A stretch of 64,000 bases of DNA from Burkholderia sp. HI2500. GTDB lineage: Bacteria; Pseudomonadota; Gammaproteobacteria; Burkholderiales; Burkholderiaceae. The notes below the pieces were generated by a model that made no database searches, was not told the origin of the DNA, and saw only the letters and a list, made by a program, of their open reading frames with translations. This document shows, piece by piece, positions 8,856 through 17,308 of the stretch. Within the stretch, counting starts at the first letter, position 1. The number at the start of each line of letters is the position of its first letter. The stretch spans positions 2,542,001-2,606,000 of the forward strand of contig NZ_NKFL01000006.1 in NCBI RefSeq assembly GCF_002223055.1, written 5' to 3'. The translations under genes and the position numbers were made by a program.

Positions 8856-10672
8856 AGCGCCGGCGATGGAAAAATAGAAAAATCATCCTGGTCCTCGGCG
8901 CGCTGTGGATCATGGGGTTCGCCGCGTGGGCGTTCCTGCTATGGGACCTCCTCGCCACCTCGGTCAACGAAGGCGTGCTCGAAGGGCCGCGCGAAGGCGT
9001 GTTCTGGACCGCCGCGCAATACCGCAACGTCTATACGCGGTTCGACCGGCAGTTGATCCTCTACGCGACGCACCAGGACGACGACTTCAATCACGTGCAG
9101 ATGCAGCTCGACAGCCTGTCGGTGTCGTTCGGCTTTCTGCAGCGGCCGTCGGAAGTATCCGAATACTGGCTGCGCATCCCGCGCGCGCGCAACGAGATCG
9201 ACGCGCTCGGCGAATTCATGACGCGCCTGAAGCGCGAAGTGCCGTTGCTGCGCGATTCGCCGAAAGACGCGCAGCAGGTGATCGACGAGGTCAATGCGTA
9301 CTGGCCGAAGGTCAACGGCCTCGCGAACTATTTCCGCGCGATCGAGATGGCGCAGCGCGACTTCACGTTCCATCAGCTGAAGGAAAAGCAGCGCGCGATC
9401 CTGATCCTCGGCATCGTGCTCGGCGTGATCCTGTGTGCGCTGTTCCTGCTGCTGTTCTATACGATGCGCACGCGTGACGACCTGCTCGAGCGGCAGGACG
9501 CGGCGCTCGACGCGGAACGCAAGGCGTCCGACCGCGCGTTCGAAATGATCGAGGCGAAGAACGCGTTCCTCGGGATGGTCAGCCACGAGTTGCGCACGCC
9601 GCTGCAGGCGATCTGCGGATCGGTCGAGATCCTGCTCGCGCGCCCGCAGTCGGAGGCGAACCTGAAGACGATCCGGCGGCTGCAGAATTCCGCGTTGTCG
9701 CTCGAGGCGCTCGTCAAGGATCTGACCGACTACATCAAGCTGCGCTCGACGAAGCGCCTCGCCGAACGGGAAACCGTCGGCATGGCGTCGCTGCTCGCCG
9801 AGGTGCTCGATCCATTGCGCGAGAAGATCGCGGCGAAGCGGATCGCGATCGCGCAGCAGGTCGAGCCGCACGACCTCACGATCCGTTCGGATCGCAAGCT
9901 GCTGCGCCAGGTGCTGTCGAACCTGATCGAGAACTCGGTCAAGTACACGCTCGGCGGGTCGATCGACGTGTCGATCACGCTCGCCGACGCGCCGGCCGGC
10001 CCGCAATTGAAGATCGCCGTGCGCGACACGGGCACCGGCATCGCGAAGCCGCACCTGTCGAAGATCTTCGAGCCGTTCTATCGCGCGAACGACGCGGTCG
10101 GGCTGCATGTGGACGGGATCGGCATGGGGCTCGCCGTCGTGCGCGAAATCGTGACGACGCTGCGCGGGCATGTGGACGTGCGCAGCGTCGTGGGCGAAGG
10201 CAGCGAGTTCGTCGTGACGCTGCCGGCCGAAGTGCCCGGCATCGACACCGCCGGCCACGCGGCCGGCGACGCGCTCGCGCTGCCGCACGCGGCCGTACAC
10301 CGCGACCGGCGCGCGCTGGTGGTCGACGACGACGACAACGCGCGCGAAACGCTCGGCGCGATGCTGTCGGCGCTCGGCCTCGACGCCGATCTGTGCGGCA
10401 CCGGGCAGGGCGGCGTCGCGCGCTTCGGTACGGGCCATTACGACATCGTCGTGATCGATCTCGAACTGCCGGACTTGAGCGGCTTCGAAGTCGCGCGGCG
10501 CATTCGCACGGTCGCGGTACCCGACGACGACGGCCGGCATCCGGCGATCCTCGGCGTCAGCGCATATGAATCGGCCGCGCTGCGCGAGAACAAGCAGGTG
10601 TTCGACGCATTCCTGCCGAAGCCCGTCCACCTGCGCGAACTCGGCACGCTCGTCGAGAAGCTGCTCGCCTGA
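8852..10672 (+). CDS. Hybrid sensor histidine kinase with C-terminal receiver
   Basis: The product is 606 residues. TM1 (about 11-31) and TM2 (about 182-203) flank a helical periplasmic domain of about 150 residues. A coiled linker leads to HisKA (SHELRTPL, His245), HATPase_c (N box NLIENSVKYT, DTGTGI, GIGMGLAV) and a complete receiver (VVDDDDNAR, Asp in VIDLELPDLSG, Lys in LPKP). The start is the ATG at 8852, in a 4-base ATGA overlap with the molybdopterin-fold gene; an upstream in-frame ATG lies inside that gene. It probably signals to the BetR-type regulator at 7437, directly or through its own receiver. No HPt is encoded in the operon, so a phosphorelay would need one from elsewhere. Confidence 0.92.
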   Translation: MKRRRWKNRKIILVLGALWIMGFAAWAFLLWDLLATSVNEGVLEGPREGVFWTAAQYRNVYTRFDRQLILYATHQDDDFNHVQMQLDSLSVSFGFLQRPSEVSEYWLRIPRARNEIDALGEFMTRLKREVPLLRDSPKDAQQVIDEVNAYWPKVNGLANYFRAIEMAQRDFTFHQLKEKQRAILILGIVLGVILCALFLLLFYTMRTRDDLLERQDAALDAERKASDRAFEMIEAKNAFLGMVSHELRTPLQAICGSVEILLARPQSEANLKTIRRLQNSALSLEALVKDLTDYIKLRSTKRLAERETVGMASLLAEVLDPLREKIAAKRIAIAQQVEPHDLTIRSDRKLLRQVLSNLIENSVKYTLGGSIDVSITLADAPAGPQLKIAVRDTGTGIAKPHLSKIFEPFYRANDAVGLHVDGIGMGLAVVREIVTTLRGHVDVRSVVGEGSEFVVTLPAEVPGIDTAGHAAGDALALPHAAVHRDRRALVVDDDDNARETLGAMLSALGLDADLCGTGQGGVARFGTGHYDIVVIDLELPDLSGFEVARRIRTVAVPDDDGRHPAILGVSAYESAALRENKQVFDAFLPKPVHLRELGTLVEKLLA

Positions 10673-10706
10673 GCCGGTGTGCCGGCGATGCGCCGCTGGT
10701 TGCCGC

Positions 10707-11126
10707 TTACTCGCCGATCAGGTGCAGCACGATATCGCGGCGGTGCGCCGCGCGGCGATGCTCGAACAGGTAGATCCCCTGCCACGTGCCGAGCACCATG
10801 CGCCCCTGCTCGACCGGGATCGACAATTGCACCTGCGTGAGCGCCGTGCGCAGATGCGCCGGCATGTCGTCGGTGCCTTCGGTGTCGTGTTCGTAGCGCG
10901 TGGCGTCCTCGGGCGCGAGCGTCGCGAAGTAGCGCTCGATGTCGCGCTGCACCGACGCATCGGCATTCTCCTGGATCAGCAGCGATGCCGAGGTATGGCG
11001 ACAGAACACGGTGAGCAGGCCGGTGCTGATGGCCTGCTGGTCGACGAACGCGCGCACCTGCGACGTGAATTCGACGAGGCCGCTGCCGCGCGTGTCGATG
11101 CCGATATGCGTGATCGCCTGTTGCAT
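10707..11126 (-). CDS. YjbQ family protein (UPF0047)
   Basis: The product is 139 residues and matches the YjbQ/UPF0047 family over its full length. The family signature CRHTSASLLIQENAD is at about 39-53, followed by EGTDDMPAHLR and the C-terminal WQGIYLFEHR. Members are small, often trimeric metal-binding proteins with weak thiamine-phosphate synthase activity; their physiological role is unsettled. The start is ATG 11126, with GAGGTC 9 bases before it; an in-frame extension to 11219 runs into the neighbouring gene. It follows the thioredoxin-like gene by 10 bases on the same strand, so they likely share a transcript. Confidence 0.9.
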   Translation of the reverse strand: MQQAITHIGIDTRGSGLVEFTSQVRAFVDQQAISTGLLTVFCRHTSASLLIQENADASVQRDIERYFATLAPEDATRYEHDTEGTDDMPAHLRTALTQVQLSIPVEQGRMVLGTWQGIYLFEHRRAAHRRDIVLHLIGE

Positions 11127-11136
11127 CGTCGTGACC

Positions 11137-11463
11137 TCAGGCAAGTGCAGCGAAGCCGTCGGCTTCGATCTGCTTCGCGTCGGCGGGGCGCACGACGCGC
11201 GCGACTTCGACACCATCACGCAGGAACACCAGGGTGGGCCACAGCTTCACGCCGAACGAGCGGCCGAGCGGGCGGCCCGGGCCATCCTCGATCTTCAGGT
11301 GCCGCACGGCGGGATGCGCGGAAAACGACGCGACGATCGCCGGCTGCGCGCCCGCGCAAATCCCGCACCAGTTCGCGCCGAATTCGATGACGGTCGGGCC
11401 GCCCAGTGCGTCGACTTCCGCGCGCGTCGGCGCGTTGGCGGTGTAGCGTTGCTCGGTATCCAT
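11137..11463 (-). CDS. Thioredoxin-like protein with CGIC active site
   Basis: The product is 108 residues with no signal peptide, so cytoplasmic. It has the thioredoxin core: VIEFGANWCGICAGAQP at about 25-41 gives a CGIC pair in place of the usual CGPC, and the cis-Pro loop is WPTLVFLRDG. The Ile in the CxxC motif should shift the redox potential. The start is ATG 11463, with GAGGG 5 bases upstream; the longer open frame upstream has no start signal. It is followed after 10 bases by yjbQ. It probably acts as a thiol-disulfide exchanger, with substrate unknown. Confidence 0.88.
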   Translation of the reverse strand: MDTEQRYTANAPTRAEVDALGGPTVIEFGANWCGICAGAQPAIVASFSAHPAVRHLKIEDGPGRPLGRSFGVKLWPTLVFLRDGVEVARVVRPADAKQIEADGFAALA

Positions 11464-11690
11464 CAGGCCCTCGTGTGCGTTGGCGGAACGAGGCCGCGCG
11501 TGCCCGTGTGACGCGGCGGGCGCGGCCTGCGATCTCCTACTGTAGCGGAAAAGCGCGCGCGATGCCGGGCGGTCCTGCCCGGTGCAAATGCCGTTCCTGC
11601 CCCCTCCGGAATGACACGACAAGATTCGGAGCGCCACGCCGTCGCGACAGGATCAGCATGCGGACTGATCCCTCAACGAAGGCACCGATC

Positions 11691-12392
11691 ATGAACGCTC
11701 CGCATTGCGTCACCGAACCGAACATCCTCTATTTCGGCACGCCCGTCGTGCTGGTCAGCACGCAGAACGAAGACGGCACGGCCAATCTCGCGCCGATCTC
11801 GTCCGCGTTCTGGCTCGGCTGGCGCGGCGTGATCGGCATCGCCGCCAGTTCGCAGACCACCCGCAACCTGCTGCGCACCGGCGAGTGCGTGCTGAACCTG
11901 CCGTCGTCGGCACAGGCGCACGCGGTCGACCGGATCGCACGCACGACGGGCACCTACCCGGTGCCGGACGGCAAGCGCTCGAAGGGCTACGTGTACGAAC
12001 CCGACAAATTCGGCACGGCCGGGCTCACCGAGGCGGTATCGCAAACCGTCGCGCCGCCGCGTGCGCTCGAGTGCCCGGTGCATATGGAAGCGGTCGTCGC
12101 GGCCACGCATGGGATCGGTGAGGAAACGCCCGACGTGCGTGGCCACATCCGCGTGTTCGAGTTGCGCATCCAGCGCGTGCACGTGCATCCCGACCTGCTG
12201 ATGGACGGTCATGCGGACCGCATCGATCCGGACAAGTGGTCGCCGCTTATCATGAGCTTCCAGAAATTTTACGGCCTTACGCCGCATCAGGTGCATGCAT
12301 CTCGGCTCGCCGAGATTCCCGAGCGCGCGTATCGCAGCCCGGACATCGAGCGCTCGCGCGATGCGGGCGTGCCGGCCGGCGCGGGGCGGTAG
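11691..12392 (+). CDS. Flavin reductase-like domain protein
   Basis: The product is 233 residues of the flavin reductase-like (FMN-binding split barrel) family. The start of the fold is visible in NILYFGTPVVLVST, then NLAPISSAFWLGW, which contacts the flavin phosphate in relatives, and the middle carries ECVLNLPSS. Such proteins bind FMN and may reduce it with NAD(P)H; the C-terminal extension (RAYRSPDIERSRD) is typical of a Burkholderia subgroup. ATG 11691 was chosen; an ATG at 11658 with AGGA before it is an alternative giving 11 more residues. It is divergent from the thioredoxin-like gene. The specific substrate is unknown. Confidence 0.82.
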   Translation: MNAPHCVTEPNILYFGTPVVLVSTQNEDGTANLAPISSAFWLGWRGVIGIAASSQTTRNLLRTGECVLNLPSSAQAHAVDRIARTTGTYPVPDGKRSKGYVYEPDKFGTAGLTEAVSQTVAPPRALECPVHMEAVVAATHGIGEETPDVRGHIRVFELRIQRVHVHPDLLMDGHADRIDPDKWSPLIMSFQKFYGLTPHQVHASRLAEIPERAYRSPDIERSRDAGVPAGAGR

Positions 12393-12590
12393 TGGCGTGG
12401 GGCGCAATGGCCGGCGCGTTGGGGCAACGACCGCGTATGCCTGAACCGCATCGTTGCCGCCGGACGATAGCGCGGCGCTGGCGTGGCACTCGGCCGGCGC
12501 CCGCGTGCCGGCCGGTGCGCAGAGGCCGATCGGATAAGATACGGCCGGCCATGCTCATTGGCCCCTGACCGAACCGACGGAGTGTTTTCA

Positions 12591-12923
12591 GTGATTCAAC
12601 CGACCCAAGTATTCAAGGACAACCTCGCGCAACTGCCGGCCATCGACGGCGTCGCGCGCATCGATCTCGTCGGCGCGAACGGCGACGTGGTCGCGACCAT
12701 CGAGAACCAGCCGGGCAAGCAAGGCTCGCTCGCGGTGTACCACTACCTGAAGCAGGCATTCGGCACGCTCGACGCGAAAGCGGCCGAGCACGGCCTCGCG
12801 GTGTTCGCCGAACATACGGCCGACGCACGCAACCGCCCGGGCGCGCATCCGAACGTCGATCGCCTGCTGGCCATCGTCGACGGCGGCGAAGCGCTGCGGA
12901 TCGACGTCGTCGCGAAGGGCTGA
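12591..12923 (+). CDS. DUF2322-like small protein
   Basis: The product is 110 residues and starts with GTG at 12591, chosen because GGAG lies 8 bases upstream. It is a compact soluble protein with segments such as ENQPGKQGSLAVYHYL and HTADARNRPGAHPNVDRLL. I believe it belongs to the DUF2322 family, which has no assigned function. Codon use is typical for the window. It stands alone between the flavin reductase and a secreted protein, on the same strand as both. Confidence 0.7.
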   Translation: MIQPTQVFKDNLAQLPAIDGVARIDLVGANGDVVATIENQPGKQGSLAVYHYLKQAFGTLDAKAAEHGLAVFAEHTADARNRPGAHPNVDRLLAIVDGGEALRIDVVAKG

Positions 12924-13031
12924 GTCGTCGGGGGCGTGCAGGTGAACTGCCGGCCGATGCGCGCGATCGTGCTACGCGGGCGAAAACCCGCGATCATCGC
13001 TCCCGTACCCCTTTTCCCGGAGACAGCCTGC

Positions 13032-13901
13032 GTGTCCCGTTTCGTTGTGTTGCCGTTTGCCCGCGGTCTGGCTTCGATCGTTTCGATCGCGGCCGTTGCA
13101 TGTGCCGCGCTCGGCGGTACGGCATCGGCCGAAACGCTGCGTACGACCTCCGATATCGCGGGCGCGTCACTGGTACCGCTCGGCGTGCTGCCGCATTCGC
13201 CGGAGAACGGGTCGCTCGACCCGTTCTGCACGCAATATCGCGCGAAGACGACCACCGCGGCCGGCCGTGAAGTCGCGAAGCGCGACTGGATCGTGACTTC
13301 AGAAGCGCCGCTCGGCCGCTACACGGTCGTCACGTTCGCGAGCGGATTCAGTGCCGGCACGAGCGCGATCTGTTTCGCGCGCAACGGCAACGTCGGCGTG
13401 TTCGACGGCACGACGCTCGTCGCGCTCGGCTACACGGCGCGCAAGGCGGGCTGGCAGCTCGGCACGGCCGATCGGCTGGAAAGCGGCGCGCTGCTGATCT
13501 GGGGCGGCGACGGCCCGGCACCGCCCGTCGGCGAGTTGCATGAAGAGAACGGTGGCCTGCGCTTGACCGGCGTCGCGGCTGAAAGCACATACTGCCAGGG
13601 CCGCGCGGTCGTGCCCAACGTGTACGGCAAGCCGCTCGACGTCGCGCGCCGGATCCTGATCGCGAAAGGCTGGCAACCGCTGCGCCCGCGCGAGAAGCCG
13701 GATGCGATGGACGGCGCGGCGACGCTCGCGAAGCACGGCATCATCGAAGCCGAAGCATGTTCGGGCACCGGCATGGGCTATTGCGCGCTGCGCTACCGGA
13801 GCGCCGCCGGCGTGCTCGGCGTGACGACGGTCGGCGGCGAGCCGGACAAGCCGTCCGCGAACACCGTGATCGATTATCAGGTGGCTTGCCGCAAGCGTTG
13901 A
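13032..13901 (+). CDS. Hypothetical secreted protein with PASTA-like segment
   Basis: The product is 289 residues starting with GTG at 13032; GGAGA lies 9 bases upstream. A signal peptide is evident (residues 1-36, ending GTASA-E). I do not recognise a named family. The mature part has pairs of Cys that may form disulfides (FCTQY, ICFA, TYCQG, EACSG, GYCAL, VACRK). One segment, VPNVYGKPLDVARRILIAKGW (given from position about 200), resembles a PASTA repeat as found in cell-wall sensors. It is probably periplasmic. Confidence 0.72.
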   Translation: MSRFVVLPFARGLASIVSIAAVACAALGGTASAETLRTTSDIAGASLVPLGVLPHSPENGSLDPFCTQYRAKTTTAAGREVAKRDWIVTSEAPLGRYTVVTFASGFSAGTSAICFARNGNVGVFDGTTLVALGYTARKAGWQLGTADRLESGALLIWGGDGPAPPVGELHEENGGLRLTGVAAESTYCQGRAVVPNVYGKPLDVARRILIAKGWQPLRPREKPDAMDGAATLAKHGIIEAEACSGTGMGYCALRYRSAAGVLGVTTVGGEPDKPSANTVIDYQVACRKR

Positions 13902-14110
13902 ACGATGCGGCGGTCGCGCACGCAGGCGCTGCATCGGTGTGTGCCGTTGATACAGCGTCGAGCACGATCGGCGTGCCGCAGGCAGCGCGTCTGGGTTGAC
14001 GATCGACCTCGACGGCCCGCCAGACCATCGTCCGTTCGTTCGATTGACCGGCCTCGCGCGCCCTCCTAAACTGACCTCCCTTTTACGCAGCATCCACAAA
14101 AGGGGCTCCC

Positions 14111-14743
14111 ATGCTCGACCTCTCCACGCTCGCACTGTTCTCCGGCGCGTGTCTCGCGCTGACCGCCACGCCGGGCCCCGACATGCTGCTGATCGCGTCC
14201 CGCAGCGTGAGCCAGGGCCCGCGGGCAGGCTTCGCGACACTCGCGGGCATCCAGGCCGGCACCTACTGCCACGCGCTGGCGGCCGCGCTCGGGCTGTCGC
14301 AGCTCTTCGTCGCGGTGCCGCTCGCCTATGACGCCGTGCGCTTCGCGGGCGCCGCCTATCTGCTGTATCTCGCGTGGAAGACATTCCGTTCGGATGCGAC
14401 CGCACTGTCGCCCGTCGCGTCGCCGCGACGCCACTCGAGCGCGGCGATCTTCCGCCAGGGGCTGACGACGAACCTGCTGAACCCGAAGATGGCGCTGTTC
14501 GTGCTCGCGCTGTTTCCGCAGTTCGTGCGGCCCGAACATGGTTCGATCGCCGTGCAGATTCTCGTGCTGGCGACGGTGCTGAACCTGATCGGCATCGTTG
14601 TGAACGGCGCGGTCATCCTGTCCGCGAGCCGGCTGAGCCAGCGGATCGGCGCGCGCCGCCGCCCGTCGAAGCTGCCGCAATATCTGCTCGGCTCGGTGTT
14701 CGTGGGGCTGGCGGCGCGGTTGGCGGTGGCGGGGCGGCAGTAG
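14111..14743 (+). CDS. LysE/RhtB family amino-acid exporter
   Basis: The product is 210 residues with five or six hydrophobic segments, the normal size for RhtB-type exporters. The family signature is at the N terminus (TATPGPDMLLIASRSVSQGPRAG), and the second conserved region is FRQGLTTNLLNPKMALFVLALFPQ (abbreviated). These inner-membrane proteins export amino acids or their derivatives by proton antiport; the substrate cannot be read from sequence. AGGGGC precedes ATG 14111. The 208 bases upstream hold no gene. Confidence 0.92.
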   Translation: MLDLSTLALFSGACLALTATPGPDMLLIASRSVSQGPRAGFATLAGIQAGTYCHALAAALGLSQLFVAVPLAYDAVRFAGAAYLLYLAWKTFRSDATALSPVASPRRHSSAAIFRQGLTTNLLNPKMALFVLALFPQFVRPEHGSIAVQILVLATVLNLIGIVVNGAVILSASRLSQRIGARRRPSKLPQYLLGSVFVGLAARLAVAGRQ

Positions 14744-14745
14744 TC

Positions 14746-15084
14746 ATGAACCTGTCGGAGAATCACGCTGGCGCAATCGAATTGATGAGGTTTGATATGG
14801 GAACGTATGACGATCTGCGCAAACGCGCATTGTCCGACCCCGAGTCGCGCGCTGAATACGAACGACTGAACCGCGAGGAATTTGCAGCGCTCGACGCAAT
14901 GCTCGCTGCCCGGCGAGCGGCCGGCGTAGCGTCGACCGATATCGTGGAAAGCACGGAGCCGAGCGCGCCCACTGTGGAGTAACACCGGCTCGCGTTCGTG
15001 GCGAGCCGGCGTGCGCCATCACTCGATACGCTGCTCAAGCGGGCGTCGGCCGGTGACAAAAGGTTCGTGTCCCCGCTCGCTTGA
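14746..15084 (+). pseudogene. Xre/HigA-type antitoxin relic with in-frame stop
   Basis: The 5' part (ATG 14746 or 14785/14797) encodes GTYDDLRKRALSDPESR and EEFAALDAMLAARRAAG. That is the standard N terminus of solitary HTH antitoxins of the HigA/Xre group. The HTH continues as VASTDIVESTEPSAPTVE and then stops at TAA 14980-14982. In the same frame after the stop, RLAFVASRRAPSLDTLLKR continues the expected family sequence (normally RLE.AL.SGR..PSL.TL..Y) to a TGA at 15082. So a nonsense mutation plus several substitutions have inactivated the gene. No toxin gene lies upstream: the LysE gene ends 2 bases before. The call rests on family resemblance, not alignment. Confidence 0.65.
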
Positions 15085-15085
15085 G

Positions 15086-15787
15086 TCAAACGCTATCCGG
15101 ATCGTCACCTTCGGACACGTTTTCAACGTGCTTGCGCGTATCCGCCACGACCTTCAACGCCGCGCTGTCGAGCAAACTCGCCGGCGTCACCGTGCGGCGG
15201 CGCCACGGAATCCGGCCGAAGTACCAGACCCGCCAGAAGCCGAGCGGATGATCGGGATTCCGGCGCAGCAGCCTGTCGAAGGTCTCGACGTCGCCGAGCA
15301 CGATCCGCGTCGCATCGCGCACGACTTCGCGCACGAACCGCGAGCAAAACTGCCGGCGCGACGCAAGATTGAACCCCGTGTCGTAGACCACGCCGATCCG
15401 GCGCATCGCCGCGTCAACAAGCCGGCGCCGCTGCGCGGCATCGAGCGGCTGCTTCAGCCGCGCGATCACGCACGCGCCGCGATCGGAGCGCGCAAGAAAC
15501 CGCGACATCGTCGTGACGCGCGATAGCGGAAACGTGCTCTCCGCAATCAACGGCTCACCGCCGCGCTCGCCGACGACGATCCCGACGTGATTCGTCCACG
15601 AACGCGTCGCGCTCGCCACTTCGAGAAACGGCCGCACGGTCACGCGGATAAAGACGATGTCGCCGATCTCTGGCTCGATCGGCAACCGCATGTCATGCGG
15701 ATCGTGTGAACCCACGGAGAAGAGACGCCGCCGGCCCGCTTCCGGCGAACGGATCATGAGCGGCTGGCAGCCGGTATCGACACGCAT
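15086..15787 (-). CDS. yebB: YebB/YiiX-type permuted papain-like protein
   Basis: The product is 233 residues and closely follows E. coli YebB: EIGDIVFIRVT near the start, WTNHVGIVVG with the catalytic His, AESTFPLSRVTT, RRQFCSRFV with the predicted catalytic Cys, and FWRVWYFGRIPWRRRTVTPASL near the C terminus. The family belongs to the permuted NlpC/P60 papain-like clan; its substrate is not established. The start is ATG 15787, with GAGGT 6 bases upstream. The reading frame stays open much further upstream, but that part lacks start signals. It converges on the antitoxin relic with 1 base between stops. Confidence 0.88.
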   Translation of the reverse strand: MRVDTGCQPLMIRSPEAGRRRLFSVGSHDPHDMRLPIEPEIGDIVFIRVTVRPFLEVASATRSWTNHVGIVVGERGGEPLIAESTFPLSRVTTMSRFLARSDRGACVIARLKQPLDAAQRRRLVDAAMRRIGVVYDTGFNLASRRQFCSRFVREVVRDATRIVLGDVETFDRLLRRNPDHPLGFWRVWYFGRIPWRRRTVTPASLLDSAALKVVADTRKHVENVSEGDDPDSV

Positions 15788-15924
15788 ACGGACCTCGCGC
15801 GAGTGGGGATGCCGCGAGCATGTCAGCCGCCGCCGCGCGCCGCATCCGCTTCTTGCGCAAGGGCGGGTATCCGCGCCGCCGGGTGGCGGATTTCGATACC
15901 CGTGCGCGTACCGCCGCGCTTCGT

Positions 15925-16494
15925 TCAGCGCGTCGCGCCCAGCGCCACGCGCAGCCGCTCCATCAACTGCGTGTAGTACCGCAGCACGTCGTCCTTCGGC
16001 ACGACATTCGCCGTCGCGAAACGGTCCGACCACGCCGGCTTCCATTCATACGAGCCGTGCACGCTGCGATCGCCGTCGGGCGCCTGGACCAGCGAACGGA
16101 TCCGCGCATCGCGGCCCGGGCCCGTATGCACGTCGAACAGCGCGTGGATGTACGTGTGATACGCGTCGTACACGTCGTCGTCGAACAGGTAGCGGTAGAT
16201 ATGGAACGTGCGGTCGAGGTCGCGCTTCGCGCGGATCACGTCGTCCGGCGAGATGTCCTTCCAGTAGCCGATCCACGTGTAGAAGCACAGCAGCGCATTG
16301 AGCTGCGGCGCGACCGCGTCGTACAGCGCGAGCCGCTTCTCGATCAATCGCTGGTTGGTCCACTGCACGAGTTCGAGCCGCTTCAGCCGGCGCGCGACGA
16401 GCCAGCCGAGACACGCGACCGACAACGGCGTCAGCACGCCCAGCACGAGCTTGACGATTTCCAGCGAATTCCACGGAGTGTTGATTGGCTGCAT
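15925..16494 (-). CDS. Hypothetical membrane-anchored protein
   Basis: The product is about 189 residues from ATG 16494. An N-terminal transmembrane helix (about 10-34, IVKLVLGVLTPLSVACLGWL) leads into a cytoplasmic helical domain rich in aromatic and charged residues (FYTWIGYWKDISPDD, TFHIYRYLF, YDAYHTYIHALF). I do not recognise a named family. The start is uncertain: ATG 16494 has only a weak GAGC upstream, and longer forms from 16578 or GTG 16614 are possible. It lies alone, on the same strand as the YebB-like gene. Confidence 0.65.
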   Translation of the reverse strand: MQPINTPWNSLEIVKLVLGVLTPLSVACLGWLVARRLKRLELVQWTNQRLIEKRLALYDAVAPQLNALLCFYTWIGYWKDISPDDVIRAKRDLDRTFHIYRYLFDDDVYDAYHTYIHALFDVHTGPGRDARIRSLVQAPDGDRSVHGSYEWKPAWSDRFATANVVPKDDVLRYYTQLMERLRVALGATR

Positions 16495-16725
16495 GAATGG
16501 CTCGACAAGAAATAACGCATTCGCGCCGACGCACGATCCGGCGCGCAGCGCCGCCTGCCCGATTGCGTCGACATTGACCGTTAGTTGCTTGCGCATCGAA
16601 CGTCGCGCAACCACTCAGGCAACAGGTTCGAAGCAGCGTGATTCGTCAGTCTATCGGACGATTGTCACCGAGCCGTGACCGCTCGTCGACCCGTCGTCGT
16701 CGCGTGGCCATGCACTCGCGTCACG

Positions 16726-17190
16726 CTAGGTCGGGAGCGCCGACGTGAGCTTGACCTTCTGCATCGGGATGTCGGTCTTCACGCTCAGCACACCCGGAAT
16801 GCGCGTGAGGTATTCCATCTGGAAACGCCGGTAATCATCGATGTCGGCCGCGACGACGCGCAGCAGGAAATCGCAATCGCCCGCCATCAGGTGGCATTCG
16901 ACGACTTCCGGCATCTGCTGGACGGCCTCCGCGAAACGGTTCACCGATTCTGCGTCCTGCCCCTTCAGCCACACGCGCGTGAAGATCGTCAGCCCCTTGC
17001 CGACTTTCGCGGGATTCAGCACGGCCACGTATTTCTCGATCACGCCGGCTTCCTCGAGGAGGCGCACGCGCCGCAGGCACGGCGACGGCGACAGCCCGAC
17101 CTCGTGCGCGAGTTCCACGTTCTGCATGCGGCCGTCGCGCTGGAGCGCGCTCAGGATCCGGCGGTCGATGGCGTCAAGTTTCATTGGCAT
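16726..17190 (-). CDS. Lrp/AsnC family regulator
   Basis: The product is 154 residues, typical for Lrp. The N-terminal HTH is LDAIDRRILSALQRDGR to LSPSPCLRRVRLLEEAGVI. The C-terminal RAM domain follows, with GDCDFLLRVVAADIDDYRRF. It starts at ATG 17190 (MPMKLD), where GGA lies 5 bases upstream; ATG 17184 is the alternative. It is divergent from azlCD across a 118-base AT-rich gap, the standard place for Lrp binding. It probably controls branched-chain amino-acid export in response to amino acids and regulates itself. Confidence 0.93.
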   Translation of the reverse strand: MPMKLDAIDRRILSALQRDGRMQNVELAHEVGLSPSPCLRRVRLLEEAGVIEKYVAVLNPAKVGKGLTIFTRVWLKGQDAESVNRFAEAVQQMPEVVECHLMAGDCDFLLRVVAADIDDYRRFQMEYLTRIPGVLSVKTDIPMQKVKLTSALPT

Positions 17191-17308
17191 TCGATTCCAA
17201 AAAATTTTCAAATCACGCGTTCAGTGCCAAATTCTGAGAAAAATCTGGCCACAACGCAACCCGATTCGAGTCAAAAAAGCAGACAATTCCTCCCCCGAAG
17301 GAGGAGTA

